Positions 1 to 11,490 of a stretch of 64,000 nt of DNA are shown in pieces (within the stretch, counting starts at the first letter, position 1; every line of letters starts with the position of its first letter). Source of the DNA: Lepeophtheirus salmonis (lineage: Eukaryota > Arthropoda > Copepoda > Siphonostomatoida > Caligidae); assembly GCF_016086655.4 (NCBI RefSeq), contig NC_052136.2, positions 16,926,001 through 16,990,000 of the forward strand. Reading direction: 5' to 3'. Made by a program: the position numbers and the translations under genes. Under the pieces are notes generated by a model, which saw nothing but the letters and a program-made list of their open reading frames with translations, had not been told where the DNA came from and ran no database searches.

Positions 1-578
1 TTTTTAGGTCAAATGATATCTGTCACAAGGATCTCTTCTTATAGGGCTCTGAGTCAACATAAATAGAAGGCTTGTTTTTGTGACGTCAGAGTGGATAATA
101 ATATATTGCTTAGTCATTGTTTAATAGTAATAAGTAATAAATTACTATTTGTTATGGATAGACTGATAAGAATGATTGAAAGTAAATACCCTAATGAACT
201 TTCTGAAGTTATAAAAAAATATAAGTAGTCGAATAAATTCGAAATTAAATAAGAGCCGTATAAAAAAATAAATTAGCAAGGAAAATAAGAAAGATGACAC
301 ATTTTGTTTGTTAACTTTTAAAGTAATTAAATATGAAATCTTTATCCTATTCTAATTTAGTTTCATTGCAAGTTTTGAAGTAATTTATGTATTTTTTTAT
401 TTTTTCTAAGAATAAATAATTTCCTTCTATAATAATTTTTTTAGGGATATTTAGTTTTAAAAACTGAAAAAATATATTATTCTTAATTATTACTTCATAA
501 TTATGTGTGAACTCAATCAATAAATTTAATAGTATAACGACTAACACGCAAAGTTGATAATCCTGTAAAGAAAAATGC
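1..578. other. AT-rich spacer, nothing recognised
   Basis: The stretch is AT-rich with stops in all frames. The only longer frame is low-complexity Ile/Asn/Lys/Phe sequence on the minus strand, which I take as chance. No RNA gene or repeat was recognised. Confidence 0.5.
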
Positions 579-672
579 GTGCAAGGAGAAGGGGGGGGGG
601 AAGACTTATGGTATCATTGCTTAAAATACTGATGGGATTATCAGCTGCCTGCTGTATTATGATATTTGAGGG
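579..672 (+). repeat. G-rich dispersed repeat, copy 1
   Basis: A ~90-bp unit begins with a G-run (ten consecutive G around 591-600), continues with ttatggtatcattgcttaaa, and ends atcagctgcctgctgtatta then ttgagg. Related copies are at 5244-5332 (+), 11865-11922 (reverse) and 33471-33560 (+). It is a short non-coding dispersed repeat. The ORF across it is not conserved between copies. Confidence 0.6.
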
Positions 673-2904
673 TATAACGAAAGTAAATTTATTTATTAGC
701 AAAATGTTTAATGAAGATATGCTACGTATAATTGACTTAGACGTTTTTTATCCGTTACAGTAGATTTGAAAACGTCACACTCCATGAAATTGTAATTTAT
801 TATGAACCATATTCTCAGAATAATAACTAATGGAACGGCAATGTACAGCATTTCAAAATATATTTGTAGTTCCAAGTTTAAAAAAGAAAGCTTAAATTTA
901 ATATAATCTACATACTAAAAAATAAACCATAATACATTTATGTTAAATATACAAAATTAAACAATTGTAATCATATAACTAATAATAACAATAAATTATA
1001 AATACAGAATATTGAAATAATAGATTGATCCAAATAATATTTTCTTGGTCTGACATCGGAATTCAGTTAAATATGTCAAAACGTTAAGTTGCAAAACACA
1101 GGCCAGACGTGGAGTTTCATCAAAAAGATCATCACCCCCTTTTCCTTATGTGGAAGTTGCTATATACAATTGTGCACAGGATAGATATATCTCTACCGAT
1201 GATCATAATGATCATACCCAAGTCTTTAAGTGAAGAAATGAGTGTCAGACAAACTAGTTACGAACCATCCAAAGCTACTACCTCCGCTGTTGTGACCATT
1301 TAAGCACTTATTTTTTCCATTAATGAGCTGTGTATCATAATTCTTGATATTTTTAGCTAAAATAGAATCATATTTTATGGTTAAATTAAAAAAAAAAAAA
1401 AAAAAAAAAACAAACTTACTGTTAGATGGTACAAAATTCGGAGTTCCATTTCGAAATTAGTAAATAGTTTATACTTTTTACTGATAACTTTGATCATCAT
1501 TTGGTGTGGATTACTCATAACATGCTGAAAATGATCTCAACTTCACAATTTACAATGGGGGTATTTCCATAAATGACATCATTACCAACATCCTCCATTA
1601 ATTTAATGATGATTGCTCAGGAAGGGATGGGTTTACCCGTGTATTTCTACATAAATTTTTTCAACGTAGATGATTATCAATGGATAAGGGTATATTACAT
1701 CCAATAAGCATCTTTGTGAGATCAGAGTTAATGTCTGACTTGATGTATTCATCATTAACTTGATTTTATAGATGAATATCCATGCTCTTGATATGAGATG
1801 AGGATAATGAGTGGCGAATAATGCTTTTATTTCTATAGGATCTTCTATATATGTTTGAAACTTGTCTCATACATACTATATTGTTTAAAAAGGAAATTGA
1901 TACATATGTTTCGATGAAGAGAACTAATACTGTAGAAAATGATTTTATATTTGTTGACGAGTTAAAATACCCTGATACTGCTAATTTTTTACTCATATGC
2001 CAAATCTAGTCAAAGTCCTTGAATATACATTATTTATATGGACTTGAAATACATTTTCTTGGTCAAATTGAGTAATTATATTACAATAATGTTTACTTAT
2101 ACTTAATCAGTACAACTCTATTTATCTCATCTATCTCAACAATAAAAGGAACATTAAATTTATAAATTTTATAAATCGTTATTATGTACGGCCAAAATAT
2201 CAACTATAGTGAATGGAGTCTCTGATGATATTACATGGAATTGGGGGTGGTTTCAAGCCCTTTTGTTAGTTTTGTTGATACTGGATATCAACCGGGGTTA
2301 CAGTGGATGCCATCCCTGATTGTAATACATGATTTTGCAAAGGGGGGTGACTCTAAATCGAGCCCTGTGGACTTACTGCATATCCCATGGGCTAAGCATC
2401 AATTTCTGTCTCTAAAAAGGATCTCGAAAGATAATGTGAAATTTATGATTCAGTAGATTAACCATATTTTTCGGTTACTATGCACATTACCTAGTTATAT
2501 TGCATATTTTCAATGTAGCAATTTTTTCGTAAAAATAAGAGATGGACTTCGCATCAATAATTTTTTTTATGCATATATGTTAATATGTTATTTGAAGCTC
2601 ATAACACAATATATTTTAATTCATTTTTGATTGTAGGAAGGCTAATAGAAGGATTAGACCATGTTGTAATTGGCCTTACTAGAATTTTCAATTTGATGTA
2701 GCATACCGACTGCTCTGCAAGACAGGCCGATTTTGACGAACCACGCAACCAATCATACACTATGATGTCAATATTAGAAAGCAAGACTGAAGTCAAGCAT
2801 CAGACGCACATGCGTTTTGGTATAACCTTGTATTTATATTAACCTTGGATAGTTAATAGCTTTAGTACTCAACAAAGGTGAAAATCCAGTGTAGAATAGG
2901 CATG
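673..2904. other. Gene-poor spacer with one 23-A run
   Basis: AT-rich sequence. An uninterrupted run of 23 A lies at 1388-1410 and could be a microsatellite or a retroelement tail. A locally less AT-rich patch at about 2235-2456 holds a 73-residue open frame with no recognisable motif. No splice structure or conserved domain was seen. Confidence 0.45.
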
Positions 2905-3355
2905 TAAAAAAAAAAAGAAACCAAAAATCAACATGGTAACCTTAACAATTTGAAGAAAGTTTGGAAGAGAGAAGAATAATGATTATGACGTTTCATTAGA
3001 TTAGCTACAATCAGCTGTGACAAGAGATGAAGGAGAAAAGGATATAAAAAAGGACCTTTGATAGAATTACTCTCATGTTGATTCCAAATTCTAATCCAAC
3101 AAGGACTCAATTACATTTCCGCAACAAATCATCAGAGTTACGGTCTCCGTCTTTGATCACACACAAAAGTTCAAACAGGTTTTTAATATAATTGAATCTA
3201 TTTAAGAAAGGATGTTCACTGCTCAGATCAGGAATTCAATAATAATGACAACCGCTAAAGAAAATAAAATTCCTTTTTTATACTACCAATTACAAATTAA
3301 CGGACGAGCTAAAAGCACACTGGATTTACATCATTGGTACTAACGTAACAAGATC
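2905..3355 (+). repeat. Dispersed repeat family B, copy 1
   Basis: This ~450-bp block aligns by eye, in the same orientation, with 55705-56100. Shared blocks include catggtaacc, tttgaagaa, the gcagctga/tcagctgtga box, ccgcaacaaatc and, further on, gctaaaa followed by catca/gtcac boxes. Both copies are non-coding. It is probably a non-autonomous element or SINE-like repeat; no clear terminal repeat was found. Confidence 0.6.
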
Positions 3356-3938
3356 CAATTTTGAGCAAAGTAAGATTATTTTGGGGGTTACGATGAGACT
3401 TTGTGTTCCATCTTACTTAACTGGATTCATATACGAATATGATTAGTATATTATGTAGAATAAAATATAGTCAATTTCCCACTCCATCGTTATTATCATT
3501 GTAAGAGAATTATAATTATCAGGGTCTCCTTGACAATAACAAAACATTCATATTGTAATTATTAGTATATGAAGTATATAAAAGTATTTTCTGATTAATT
3601 TAAAATAAAAAATCAATTATTTTGATAATTTTGAATGTGATTTCCCGCTCCCTCCTTTACCCCTAGCAACGCCAGGTAATCCTTCGCTTGTAGTTATACA
3701 AAGTTTTACTTTTAAAAATGAATCAAGGCTGTATTGATAATAACAATTGATATCTAAACTCCAAAAATTAAAATATACACTTGTTCTAGAGGAAGATATT
3801 AGTCGTTGGAGAGAATAACTAACACATGTCATTATAATGTTATATTAATCATGTGTAATTCTGGATGGATACAATAAATATTAGTATTAATCATATTTAT
3901 ACAAATTTAATTCCTGATTTTTGATGTAAATGATAATA
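3356..3938. other. AT-rich spacer
   Basis: No gene, repeat partner or RNA recognised. One minus-strand open frame (3617-3832) lacks any motif and is treated as chance. Confidence 0.45.
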
Positions 3939-5140
3939 CCAGTTGTCCGGAAAGTCCTGACTGATTTCTAACTTCCAACTTCATTAAGATCTACAAGGAC
4001 TAAAAGTAGAGATACAGAGAAATCTTTTTAATAAAAAAACTTTGCTTGGTTATAATCTATAATATGTTTTTAAAATTTGGCCTTTAGCTTCCATAACAGC
4101 CACAACACGGGGACGGAAGGAGGAGCAGGTGTTCTTGATGTAGGTAGGGTCCATCTTGGCCCAGTCCTTGGTGATACTGGCCTTGAGAGCTTTGGTATTG
4201 CTGTGGCGTTTTTTGCAAGCCTGCCTCTCAATGTGCGCCCAGATGCTGAAATCCAAGGGGTTCAGGTAAGGGGAGGAGGGGGGCCAGGAGGCCTTAGGCC
4301 AGAATTCCACATTCTCCTTCAACCACTTCTGGGTGTTCTTGGCTGTGTGTGGGGTGCCCCATCCTGCTGGAAACACACCCTCTTGCCAGGATACTCCTTC
4401 CTGATCCATGGGACCACCTTGGTCTTGAGCACCTTGATGTAGTCCTCCGAGGTGAGCCTGTAGCTCTCTCGGAAGAAGACTGGAGGCATGGCTTTACCAT
4501 CTGAGGCAACAACTCCAAACGTCATGATGCTGGCTGGGTGCTTGGACACATATGTCTCAGATCCCACATAACCATTAAGGCTAATGTAGCGATCATTTTT
4601 GCAGGTGAAGACTGGATCCACTGTAAAAGTTTTCTCATCGGAAAAAATGAGAATTCTGTCCCAATTGCTTTTCATGTTGTTCAAAATCTTCTTGCATCGG
4701 ATGTATCTGGCCTCCATATTGGCCATGGACAACATGGGACGGGGGTGCGGACCAAGGACTTGCCCCTAATGTCCTTAACAATGTTGGTAGCAGTAGTCTT
4801 ACCCATTTTGTTCTTCTTGGCAATTGTTCTGATGCTCAGAAGAGGGTTTATCTTGATCTGGACTCTGATCTTCTTCTTAGTGGTCTTGGTGGCCTTTAAG
4901 ACAGGTTCCTACTTCGAGGCTTGTCTTCAAGGCCTTGCCCCTTGTCCAACCTCCTCTTGATCCTGCCAATGGTGCTGGCGGGCATGCTGGTGGCCTCAGA
5001 GATCTCCTTGTGGCTGATTCCTGCACGAAGCTGAGGAGCCACTTCATGTCTTTTAGCCTCCATGTCAAAAACAATTATGAATTTCGAAATGTTATTAAAA
5101 CAAAACATGTTAATCAGAAACCGGTCTTTAACTTTTATTT
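3939..5140 (-). mobile_element. Tc1/mariner-type element, decayed copy
   Basis: The transposase relic at 4050-5063 sits between AT-rich flanks. A candidate outer end lies at 3939, just after a TA at 3937-3938: the sequence ccagttgtccggaaagtcct looks like a Tc1/mariner terminus. I could not find a convincing inverted partner beyond 5063. Only a weak match around 5109-5135 (aatcag ... ccggtcttt) was seen, so the outer boundary is approximate. The family transposes by cut-and-paste into TA using a DDE/D transposase. Confidence 0.6.
4050..5063 (-). pseudogene. Tc1/mariner transposase (about 36-residue D-D spacing), frameshifted
   Basis: Reading starts at ATG 5063 (MEAKRHEVAPQL...). The N-terminal helix-turn-helix has AGISHKEISEATSMPASTIG, as expected for binding the element ends. 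A second frame supplies a Lys-rich linker and a second HTH-like stretch (LLSIRTIAKKNKMGKTTA, about 4760-4830). The catalytic core has FSDEKTFTVDPVF (first Asp), QQDGAP (second Asp) and NPLDFSIWAHIE (third Asp kept, although the usual SPD reads SPY). About 36 residues separate the second and third Asp by my count. The C-terminal CSSFRPRVVAVMEAKG is typical of the group, and the stop is at 4050-4052. At least three frame changes (about 4900, 4740 and 4375) break the gene. Sister to the copy at 8073-9013. Certain as to superfamily; the subfamily name is left open. Confidence 0.9.
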
Positions 5141-5243
5141 ACAAAACATTTACGTAAAAAGTCTCTTAAACCTCGAAAAAAGCCATCGAAGGTACCAGTA
5201 GTAAAATATGTCTTGGGTAGTTATATATAGGGATGGGCATCGG

Positions 5244-5332
5244 GTGAGTGCAAGTAAAAAGTGGGAGCAAGACATATGGTACTATTGATTAAAGTTATGG
5301 GTTTTGTGGCTAGAATATCACGTGATGGTCGT
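5244..5332 (+). repeat. G-rich dispersed repeat, copy 2
   Basis: Same family as 579-672. The shared core is gtgggagcaagacatatggt followed by actattgattaaagttatgg. It diverges after the gctag box. Confidence 0.55.
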
Positions 5333-5889
5333 ATAGAAATGAGAAAATCAAAAAATTATTAGTGGCTATATATATTTATATAATGAAATGACACATTTTT
5401 ATACATAAATAAATATACTTATTAGCAGAATAAAATATGCATTGCCAATGCAGACTTTATTATCGAGAAAAGAGAGGCACATTATCTTTAAGAGTCTGTA
5501 ATTATCTTCCACCCGTTTTTCAAAGACAAATTATACACAAAAGTAATAAAGAAATTAAGGGTCCAAGTTATACAATTATCCATATAGATTATACATCACA
5601 AACTCCTCCTTATAAAGTGAATTTTGATTGAGATAATTTATATCTGTGTTATATACATTAAGGAAACTGAGGGACTCTTATCAATGAAATATTTTTCTTA
5701 GATTAAGGAAAGGAAGAAAAGGACTTCCGAATTTCAATAAAGGATCAATGGATGGAGGATGAGAACTCTTTCTGTTCTTCACTCAGGATTTTAGTCGATT
5801 TTAGTTTTGTTCTGCCTTTTTATGGAACTCATTAGTTCTTATAGGAGTATACGATTATTCCATAGACGATTTGGAGGAATTTATGTATT
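5333..5889. other. AT-rich spacer
   Basis: No supported gene. The phrase gagaggcacattat around 5472 recurs at about 28209, upstream of the other copy of the family-C repeat, so the repeat may begin here in degraded form. Confidence 0.4.
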
Positions 5890-6075
5890 TTGAGCATGAT
5901 TAGAGGCAATGATTCACGAGGTCTGAAGTTACTATCATATACCTTGATAAGAAGAAGCATCTGTACAACAAACGATCCTTCCATTAAAGAAGATGAGATC
6001 CACCGACTGAGGTAGACAGAGACGAGATCCCTTGAACAGAACATGAAAAGAGGATCAAAAGGGGGTATGGATAGG
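5890..6075 (+). repeat. Dispersed repeat family C, copy 1
   Basis: This block matches 28280-28460 in the same orientation. Shared words are agaggcaatgattcacgagg / agacaccaatgattcaagag, ttactatcatata, catctgtacaa, ccttccattaaa, agatgagatccacc and gatcccttgaaca. Reading frames do not agree between copies on either strand, so it is treated as non-coding. Confidence 0.6.
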
Positions 6076-6769
6076 ATATTCAAATAGAAAATATAAATTC
6101 CTACAGAAAATGGATAAACACAGATCCAATGAATTGCAATCCAGGCGTAGGGGGAACTTTTTTAAGGCACTGGACTGATAAAATTAATTATATTCAATAT
6201 TACACTTAGGTAAGTGGCAAACTTTATGAAAGGGATAATTTTATATAAATAATGGGGAAAAGAAGAAAAAAAAGGAACTTAACAACCGTTTTCCTTTTTT
6301 AATCTCAAAAAAATAATTTATTTGACCAAACGCGCCCATCCTTACTTATATAAATGGACGGATTCTCAAGAAAGGAGTCACATATGGATTTTAAACTCGA
6401 CATACTGTATGGCGGGATAGCAAAGAGAAGGAGTAAAATAAGATATTGTATGTGACAAATTAGAGACATAGGATGTAAAAATTATAAATCCTATTGGTCA
6501 TTTAATTTAATATATACGCGTATTGCATTTATTAGTAACATCTGCATACATTCGAGAGTACGGTAGACTACGGCTTACAATCCTTCCCACAAGTGTCATA
6601 GTTTTTTTTAAAATCCATTTATTACAGACAGCATTGATGTTTCAGTACAGAAAGTGTAAAAAAACATTAAAGTAACTATGTTTTTCCATCAACTCATTTT
6701 AGATACAAGAAAGAATTTCTTTACATTACATCATAGGATAATTTCACTGCGATTTGTCCTTTCTTATGC
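6076..6769. other. AT-rich spacer
   Basis: No gene or RNA recognised. Homopolymeric A/T tracts are frequent. Confidence 0.4.
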
Positions 6770-6890
6770 TCCTTATTCGTGGTCCGAGCGTTGATTGCTT
6801 GAGTTCTAATAAAAACTTGCTAAGATGTGAAGAGTTCCTATCAGTTATTGAAGAATAGTCCAACAGTAGGTGAGAAAAAGAGAAAAATAA
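6770..6890 (+). repeat. Dispersed repeat family D, 5-prime part, copy 1
   Basis: Shares tgctccttattc, ttgattgcttgagttc, aataaaa, cttgctaagatgtgaagag and attgaagaat with 31700-31870 (+) and, in reverse, 49640-49745. The 3-prime half of the family (ggctaactacc ... ggaggaaa) is at 9190-9270, 26165-26260, 27195-27290 and 52420-52490. Confidence 0.55.
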
Positions 6891-7280
6891 TTCTTTTTTG
6901 CCAGCTGTCGATTTGTTTACTATTGCCTCTTATTAGTAGATTGAAAGTTATTTTGTTGTACCAGGCTCTGTGTACCGTTTTTAAAATAGAGAGGGGGGGG
7001 GGGATAAATATGCTGTATAATAATTGCACACTCTCAAAAAGTAGGGGACCGTGACCTCCTGTTTCTCCCTGTTGGGTGGTCCCTGGTTGAACAAAATGTA
7101 AATCAGATTAAATAATGAATAAATAGACCTTTTACTAGCGTTGGATTATTGAAATTTTTTTCGTATTCGGCCAAGTATGCGTTTTTCAGTAATGCGTCGA
7201 GTCGAGTTCTATTGATCAACAATTTTTACATTATGGATTTTCTATTATGATCCTTTAATTCTTTTTTAAATAATGAAGGA

Positions 7281-7468
7281 GTGTTGGATTCGAACTTTTA
7301 AAAAACTCCACTTTTCAGGTATTAATTTTATGAAAATTACTCGAACTTATGCAAAATACATATTAAAAAAATTTGACCTTGTTTAAACTCGAATAATGAA
7401 AACGATTTTCCTCATGTATTTCGGGCGAATTGTTTTTTTAAGTTCGAGTATTACTCGAATCTAACACT
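7281..7468. mobile_element. Small inverted-repeat element (MITE-like)
   Basis: The left end gtgttggattcgaa and the right end (reverse complement gtgttagattcgag) are inverted repeats about 190 bp apart. The right arm also contains ttcgagtattactcgaat, itself nearly palindromic. A partial relative begins at about 13810 (tgttggattcgattattatt) and runs to about 13935. No ORF. The flanks give no clear target duplication. Confidence 0.55.
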
Positions 7469-7924
7469 ATATATTAGTAATTAAAGAATAAGTCTGTAAT
7501 AGTTGGCGATAATGATAACATAGGCTACCAACTATGAACTGAGCTTGTGTATGTTGGATAAATTGTATCTGGCCCAGCACATCAAGGGGCTCATTATTGT
7601 GTCCAAATTGCGTGTATAAAGGATTAGCTGCATGAAAATTGTCGGAAAATGGCGCACAATTATACTATAATGATTCATCAACTTATATGTCCTATTTAAG
7701 GATCCGTCGATAGTTTTCCTATCTGCAAAATGAAGGGGTATAAAATAATCATCATAGTTTCCCAAATTGCACCCAGAGCAAACGGAGTCCGGTTAGTATA
7801 ATTGTTGAGGTCTCGAGACATGTTAAAAACAAATCGTTAGGTGAATAACTACATATAAATTATAATTGCAGGCAATTTTCCGATAAAAAAAATCAGGAGG
7901 GTAATCTTCCTAGAACTGTCCAAC
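7469..7924. other. AT-rich spacer
   Basis: No supported gene. The sequence up to the TA at 7925-7926 is flanking DNA of the next element. Confidence 0.4.
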
Positions 7925-7926
7925 TA

Positions 7927-9133
7927 CCGGGCCGTGCAAAATTATTGACCGATGATGTAAATATACTTTTTAAGAGGTTTTGTGGCAACCAATCTGATTG
8001 CTTCGTATTTTTACTGTTAAAATAAACAAAAACCCTTCCTGTGAGAGCGTAACAACTTCCACACGTGAGACCATGTCCAATCAGGAAACAAAGAGGGTGG
8101 AAATTGCAGCACTCCTCCCTGCGGGAGTGCCTCATAGCAACATTAAGGAACAGGTTGGGGCCTTGTTGAAGACAATTTACAACGTTTCCAAGCGCTTGGA
8201 GGCTGGGGGTGATCTCAAGCATTCCCCTGGGGCTGGCAGGAAGCCCACTGTCTCAACAAGGCAAGTAAAGATGGGAACGTCGAGATCATCTGTTTCAAGG
8301 GCATTGAGAAGGGCTGGAGGAAAGTCCCTGAGGCGTACTGAACGCCCTCTGCTAACTGAACGTCCGCGAGAAGTCAGACTTTAGCGTGCCAAGAAAATCT
8401 TGAATGATATCAAGAGCTCCTCTGGACGCATCATAATTTTTTCAGATGAGAAAACTTTTACGGTCTATCCTGTTTTCAACAGGCAAAATAACCGTGTTGT
8501 GAGCTTTGGAGATGTGCAAGATAAGCACCGCTATGTGGCAACAACAAAGCACCCTGCTTCGGTGGAGATGTTGGGTCTCGTGGCCTCCAACGGGAAGGCC
8601 ATGAAGCCGGTATGGTTCCCTACTGGCAACAGATTAACAGCGGAGGATTATGTGAAGATTTTTGCGTCCAAGGTCCTTCTGTGGATCATGGATGGGGGTT
8701 TCAACAAGATGGAGGGCCCGTCCACGCTTCCAAGAAAGCTCAGGAGTGGCTCAAGGACAACATGGACTTTTGGCCCAAGGACTACTGGCCCTCTCAGAGC
8801 CCAGATCTGAACCCAATAGGCTTCTCTATCTAGGTGCACGGGGAGACCAAGGCCTGCAAAAAACGACACAAGAACATAAATGCCTTAAAGGCTGCTGTCA
8901 ACAAGGCATAGGCCTCCATGGTCGCCAATTACATCTAGCAAGTCTATGGCAGCTTCAGACGTCACCTGACCAGTGTCATTGAGTCAAATGGTGGCTACAA
9001 TGATTATATTTGATCACAAACTATTTTTTATTCTAAAAATGTATGAATAATTGTTTCTCAAGTCATTCGAAATCTTATTATTGTCCGGGATATGTTCTGA
9101 ACAAAAATCGGTAAATAATTTTGCAAGGCCCGG
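7927..9133 (+). mobile_element. Tc1/mariner-type element with both TIRs and TA duplication
   Basis: Both ends are visible. The left TIR occupies 7927-7953 (starts ccgggccgtgcaaaatta) and the right TIR occupies 9107-9133. Reverse-complemented, the two 27-bp repeats differ at only two positions. The element is bounded by TA at 7925-7926 and TA at 9134-9135, the hallmark of Tc1/mariner insertion. Length is 1207 bp, close to a normal autonomous element although the gene inside is somewhat shortened. It carries the broken transposase at 8073-9013. Confidence 0.93.
8073..9013 (+). pseudogene. Tc1/mariner transposase, broken by stops, frameshift and deletion
   Basis: The start ATG 8073 is chosen because MSNQETKRVEIAALLPAGVP matches the expected N-terminal HTH start; the frame is open further upstream only by chance. 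HTH: AALLPAGVPHSNI and TIYNVSKRLEAG. A second HTH remnant, GTSRSSVSRALRRAG, follows directly after STRQVKM, which suggests a deletion of part of the linker. An in-frame TAG lies at 8382. Catalytic motifs are FSDEKTFTVYPVF (first Asp), then a frame change near 8690, then QQDGGPVHASKK (second Asp) and SPDLNPIGFSI, where the third Asp of the sister copy is Gly. A TAG after FSI (Trp in the sister) and two further stops follow. The C-terminus ends SVIESNGGYNDYI with a stop at 9011-9013. Inactive; same family as 4050-5063. Confidence 0.92.
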
Positions 9134-9189
9134 TATATGGCAATAATATAATAAGAAAACGTCCCTCTCAGCCAAGCTTCGTCCCCGCT

Positions 9190-9270
9190 AACTACCAACT
9201 GATTTTGCCCATTCATTCTTTCTCATTTTGGAGGAAAATGTTGAGAGGTACAATAAGGATCAACTGATCA
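9190..9270 (+). repeat. Dispersed repeat family D, 3-prime part
   Basis: The sequence gctaactaccaactgatttt ... ttttggaggaaaatgttgag matches the copies at 26165-26260, 27195-27290 and 52420-52490. Confidence 0.5.
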
Positions 9271-10502
9271 CACCTTCGTTTTTGAATAGAAAGTGCACTT
9301 ACATATTATGTAATTATTCCCTATTTTGTATATCGAATATCCATCAAATTTGAACAATCTACATCTGATAATTTTAAACCAAACACAGAGGAGAAAAAAA
9401 TGATAAGCTCCATATTATATTCATGTCCCATTTTTGCTTGTGTGTATTACTTTGTCGTAAATCGGCGGCACCACTCTCTGTTGCCTGATTTACAAACTTA
9501 TATAAGTTAAGAACTCTAATCCTCTATTATACGCTACTAGTGTTATGATTTAATTAGAACAAAATATGTATGATAAAGACGGCTTCTTTCGCAATAATGA
9601 AGAAGCTTTGTTTTCTTGTGCATGTCATGGTCTCATTTATTTCCTTGTATTGAGGGAAGAAGAATTTATTTTTTCTTCTTCTGTTAAATGTATCCACACT
9701 ATATAGGGATTTTGAAATCACTTTAAATAATATGTATATACTTATATATATTAAAGTGATCAAAAAATACTTTTTTTTTTACCCTATAAAAAATAATTGA
9801 TATTTCCAATTATAACTATACTATTGCTTTGAAGGGGTTAAAAAATCTATAATTTTAAGAGTAATTATAATTTATTTATCCCCTTATTGCTATTAGTATT
9901 TTAATTAATAATTATAGTTAATTAAGGGTCTATGCATCTCATAGGTATGCAGAATGTAGAGGCTTTGAAAGATATAAGTTGGAATGTAATTGCTTTTTGA
10001 AGTAGGACATTCTAAGAAGGAGTCAATTTGTCAATATGTTGTTCAGTTTTATCAACTTCTGGGTTTGACTGAGTTATCGCAATGTATCTCTTAACCTTTC
10101 CTTTAAAAATAAAGAAAATCTAGAAATTATGCGTATGAGGCACGCATAGATTACACAAGAGAAAATATTTTTCCACTTTAATTGTTATATGTAGTTATTC
10201 TCTTTTTCTTTCTGTAACATAATTAAAGCACGTTGCAACCTTTATTGTACCACGCAACCTTTCTTCCAAATTGAAACAGAAAAAGCCCAAAATCATATGG
10301 TAGTACTATCATATTATTTAAACACAATTTTTAAAATGAATTATAGGTTATAATGGTATATATCCATATATTTCAAAATATTAAAATCCTATATGGAATT
10401 TGATACTCTATCATAATATTTCCTTGTATTGTTTTATCAATAGCATAGCTATACGTGTATGACAGACAAAATTTCTTCATAGAAATAAGAAAATGGCCAA
10501 TA
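9271..10502. other. AT-rich spacer
   Basis: No gene, RNA gene or recognisable repeat. Two minus-strand open frames (9554-9763, 10373-10567) are low-complexity Phe/Ile/Lys sequence. Confidence 0.4.
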
Positions 10503-10504
10503 TA

Positions 10505-11392
10505 CAGGGAGTGGGGATCAAATTGTCGACAAAATATTTTTCTAAAAAAACAACACAAAATATACATTTTTAAATTTTTTAATGAAAATCAAAACTATGA
10601 CGAGCATATAGGTATAGAGTAGCCATTCATTCGATATAATCACCGTTGGCATCAATAACGGCCTCAATACGGCCTCTGAACCGGCCGCAGGCTCTTCTGA
10701 CCATCTCGTTGTCCATGTTGCCGAATACCTCCTTGATGGAGTCCATCAGGCTGGCCTTGGTGCTATGGGGATGTCTGTTGGTATGTCTCTCGACATAGCC
10801 CCAAACAAAATAGTACAAAGGATTAATGTCAGGAGAGTTAGGAGGCCACAAATCCTTGGTTACGACGTCATAACAGTTCTCGGTTAATCACTGCATGGAG
10901 ATTTTGGACACATGGCAGGGTGCTGAGTCCTGTTGCCACACCCAGGGACTGTCTCCGGCCACTCCGGCCTGGTAGGGTCATCCTCACCCATCTTCTTCAC
11001 CTTGTCGACAAAGTCTCTGTCCCTGACCTTCCTGTCGGTGCCCTCCTCCTTGGGTGCTCTCTTTATGGTAGCATCAACATCCCAAGTGTCCTCTAGCTTC
11101 TTACGGATACGCTGAACAGTCCGTAAATTCACTCTTAAGGTTGAAGCAATCGTTGAATTGGAGATTTCACCTCCATTATTAACCAATTCTATGACTACGG
11201 CGGACCTCGAAAGCTCCTCGTTCCACTTATAGCTCTTTATCTCCTCATATGATGACGGCATGATGCTAACTGAACTACATATCGTCAGCTGTCGATAATA
11301 GCTTTCCTATTGGTAACCGGTTTTTTATTTGATAATGTCGTCTTCAAGTTATCAAGGTTTAAAATAGGCAACAATCTGATCCCCGTTCCCTG
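10505..11392 (-). mobile_element. Internally deleted DD37D-type mariner element with TIRs and TA
   Basis: The left TIR begins at 10505 (cagggagtggggatcaaa...) and the right TIR ends at 11392. Reverse-complemented, the 22-bp ends differ at three positions. TA dinucleotides flank at 10503-10504 and 11393-11394. At 888 bp it is shorter than autonomous relatives because the middle of the transposase gene is missing. The TIR pattern (CAGGxxGxGxGGAxCAAAxT) resembles the right end of the mariner fragment at 29913-30175, suggesting related families. It could have been moved in trans by a relative. Confidence 0.93.
10627..11261 (-). pseudogene. Mariner transposase (37-residue D-D spacing), internal deletion
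   Basis: Starts MPSSYEEIKSYKWNEELSRS at 11261. The HTH stretch is AVVIELVNNGGEISNSTIAS / LRVNLRTVQRIRKKLEDTWD. The linker KRAPKEEGTDRKVRDRDFVD then jumps, with a frame change, to WVWQQDSAPCHVSKISMQ, so the region with the first catalytic Asp is missing (inferred to be more than 100 residues). After a TGA in place of the expected Trp the frame resumes LTENCYDVVTKDLWPPNSPD and INPLYYFVWGYVERH. The third catalytic Asp is Tyr. I count 37 residues from the Asp of QQD to that position. The C-terminus CGRFRGRIEAVIDANGDYIE stops at 10627. Inactive. Confidence 0.92.
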
Positions 11393-11490
11393 TACATATA
11401 TTTGACAACGGATTAACAAGAAATTGTATTCCTGTCCTTTTGGAAACAGAGGCAAGGTATAGTATAACTTATTACTTCGTTAATTTATCT

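Noticed and set aside
2235..2456. 73-residue ORF in a less AT-rich patch
   Set aside because: No motif, no neighbouring exon, no second copy found; kept only as a note in the spacer entry.
4077..4442. Plus-strand ORFs over 4.0-5.2 kb, up to 140 residues
   Set aside because: They are antisense shadows of the minus-strand transposase relic, which has clear HTH and DDE motifs.
5195..5205. taccagtagta near 5200 as the right TIR of the 4-5 kb transposon
   Set aside because: It resembles the left end in direct, not inverted, orientation, and the match is too short.
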